From: Streptosporangiaceae bacterium
GTDB lineage: Bacteria > Actinomycetota > Actinomycetes > Streptosporangiales > Streptosporangiaceae
NCBI GenBank assembly: GCA_030040415.1
Contig: JASHTT010000654.1
Coordinates: 1-6,492, forward strand
Direction of reading: 5' to 3'
Length of the DNA: 6,492 bases
Under the pieces are notes generated by a model. It worked only from the letters and a program-made list of their open reading frames with translations, was not told where the DNA came from and made no database searches. Shown here one piece after another: positions 5,492 through 6,492 of the stretch (within the stretch, counting starts at the first letter, position 1; every line of letters starts with the position of its first letter). Both the position numbers and the translations under genes were made by a program.

Positions 5492-5499
5492 TAATGTCT
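5486..5499. promoter_or_regulatory. Perfect 14-bp AT-rich palindrome over the start codon of the membrane protein gene
   Basis: AGACATTAATGTCT is a perfect inverted repeat that contains the ATG at 5491-5489. It is unusually AT-rich for this DNA. It could be an operator of a repressor blocking initiation or a short-leader promoter. No Shine-Dalgarno is present, which would suit a very short leader. The binding protein is unknown. Confidence 0.45.
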
Positions 5500-5538
5500 A
5501 TGGTGCATGACGCCGGGCGATGAAGCGACCAAGGCTTG

Positions 5539-5555
5539 GCCGGCCTTCGGCCGGC
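5539..5555. other. Hairpin in the divergent intergenic region
   Basis: GCCGGCC (5539-5545) and GGCCGGC (5549-5555) form a perfect 7-bp stem around TTC, between the divergently transcribed membrane-protein and HAD genes. It lies ahead of both start codons, so a terminator role is unlikely unless transcripts start further out. Confidence 0.4.
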
Positions 5556-5568
5556 ACGCGGCCTGGCA

Positions 5569-5599
5569 CCGACGCCGACCAGCGGCTCGCCGGTAGGCT
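5569..5599 (+). promoter_or_regulatory. Candidate leaderless promoter of the HAD gene
   Basis: TAGGCT (5594-5599, TAnnnT pattern) lies 7 nt before the ATG at 5607, the spacing expected when transcription starts at or next to the start codon. A weak -35, CCGACG (5569-5574), is 19 bp upstream. Leaderless genes are common in actinobacteria, and no clear Shine-Dalgarno precedes this ATG, but the -35 is poor. Confidence 0.3.
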
Positions 5600-5606
5600 C
5601 GAAGCC

Positions 5607-6492
5607 ATGAAGGGCGAGTCCGGCGTGAGCCGGGCCGGAGCCATCATGCGGCTCGGCAAGGCCAGGAAGGGCTCAGACGTCCTAGCCGGCCAGGCCGCCG
5701 CAGCTGCCGCCGAGGTGGACCGACCGCAGCCGGAACCGGACCCGTCGGCCGCTGCATTCTTCGACGTTGACAACACGCTGATGCGCGGCGCGTCCATCTA
5801 CTACTTCGCCCGAGGGCTCGCCGCACGCAAGATGTTCGGGCCGCGCGACCTCGCCAGGCTGATGCTGGGCCAGGCGATGTTCCGACTGCGCGGCACCGAG
5901 AACGCCGACCACATCGACGCGGCACGCGAGGCCGCCCTGGCGTTCGTAGCCGGGCAGCGCGTGGCAGACATCATCAGGCTCGGCGAGGAGATCTTCGACG
6001 ACAGCATCGCCGACCGAGTCTTCGAGGGCACCAGGGAACTCACCCAGCGGCACCTGCGAGCGGGCCAGCGCGTGTGGCTGGTGACCGCTACGCCCGTGGA
6101 ACTGGCCAACATCCTGGCGGGCAGGCTGGGCCTGACAGGCGCGCTTGGCACTGTCGCAGAGACCAGGAACGGCGTCTACACCGGACGGCTGGTCGGCGGC
6201 CTGCTGCACGGCGAGGCCAAGGCCCAGGCCATCCGTGCCCTGGCCCAGCGCGAGGGCCTGGACCTGTCCCGGTCAAGCGCATACAGCGACTCGGCCAACG
6301 ACCTGCCGATGCTGGAGCTCGTCGGCCATCCCAACGTGGTCAACGCCGACAGCGACCTGCTGGCCGAGGCCCGGCGCCGGAACTGGCCGGTGCACGACTT
6401 CCGGTCTGGCAGGCGGGCGACGATGATCGCGCTGCCGGTTGCCGCAGGCGCCGGCGCACTGGCGGGCGGCACGGCTGCCGCGGTCGCCCTCC
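5607..6492 (+). CDS. HAD-IB (SerB-like) phosphatase family hydrolase, cut by the right edge
   Basis: The open frame gives 295 codons with no stop before the window ends. All four HAD motifs are present: motif I FFDVDNTLMRG with the nucleophile Asp53 and acid/base Asp55; motif II LVTATP (Thr160); motif III Lys205 in GEAKAQAI; and motif IV YSDSANDLPML with Asp228 and Asp232. The helical cap between motifs I and II is of the subclass IB type seen in phosphoserine phosphatase-like proteins, so a small phosphate ester is the likely substrate, not known here. Residues 1-50 form an Ala/Pro-rich lead-in without a signal peptide. The end, from about residue 272 (MIALPVAAGAGALAGG...), is a hydrophobic Ala/Gly stretch that may anchor the protein in the membrane. 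The start may be the ATG at 5607 or the in-frame ATG at 5646, which has GGAG 5 nt upstream. Confidence 0.93.
   Translation, partial: MKGESGVSRAGAIMRLGKARKGSDVLAGQAAAAAAEVDRPQPEPDPSAAAFFDVDNTLMRGASIYYFARGLAARKMFGPRDLARLMLGQAMFRLRGTENADHIDAAREAALAFVAGQRVADIIRLGEEIFDDSIADRVFEGTRELTQRHLRAGQRVWLVTATPVELANILAGRLGLTGALGTVAETRNGVYTGRLVGGLLHGEAKAQAIRALAQREGLDLSRSSAYSDSANDLPMLELVGHPNVVNADSDLLAEARRRNWPVHDFRSGRRATMIALPVAAGAGALAGGTAAAVAL

Noticed and set aside
4226..5494. Long plus-strand frame opposite the membrane-protein gene
   Set aside because: It mirrors the coding strand of a gene with clear transmembrane and ABM-like parts; its own translation is His/Arg/Val-rich and not protein-like.
5682..6209. 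Minus-strand frames opposite the HAD gene
   Set aside because: The plus strand carries all four HAD motifs in one frame, so the opposite frames are incidental.

Overview
The window is very GC-rich, with strong G/C at third codon positions and densely overlapping genes. It carries a Rex-type redox sensor gene directly upstream of hemA and hemC. This order (rex-hemA-hemC-hemD) is well known in Streptomyces and related actinobacteria, so the source is almost certainly a high-GC actinomycete; the genus cannot be fixed from this stretch.

Layout. The minus strand carries, in transcription order from the right: a seven-helix membrane protein with a C-terminal antibiotic-biosynthesis-monooxygenase (ABM)-like domain (5491 to 4004); a small glutaredoxin-like protein that overlaps it by 10 bp (4013 to 3765); a 401-bp non-coding gap; then rex (3363 to 2494), hemA (2497 to 1130), hemC (1133 to 189) and the first 64 codons of the next gene (192 to the left edge). 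The last four genes are joined by 4-bp start/stop overlaps and clearly form one transcription unit. On the plus strand a SerB-like HAD-IB phosphatase family gene starts at 5607 and runs off the right edge. It diverges from the membrane-protein gene across 115 bp.

How it works together. The gap upstream of rex holds a near-perfect Rex operator (3503-3520) covering the -35 region and spacer of a plausible promoter. Rex (NADH/NAD+ sensor) probably represses its own gene and the haem genes, as in Streptomyces coelicolor. HemA (glutamyl-tRNA reductase) and HemC (hydroxymethylbilane synthase) catalyse the first committed step and the tetrapyrrole-assembly step. The truncated gene after hemC is expected from synteny to be hemD, but all that is visible of it is a lysine/alanine/proline-rich leader with a strict 18-bp, six-residue repeat.

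The same gap holds a cluster of palindromic repeats (3588-3618 and 3653-3714) that look like a small dispersed element and may also end transcription of the glutaredoxin gene. Less ordinary points are the 7TM-linker-ABM fusion, the repetitive N-terminus of the presumptive HemD, the palindromic repeats, a 14-bp palindrome beside the Rex operator, and an AT-rich 14-bp palindrome lying over the start codon of the membrane protein. I see no clear sign of a wholly new multi-gene system. The nearest candidate is the membrane ABM protein plus glutaredoxin pair next to a redox regulator.
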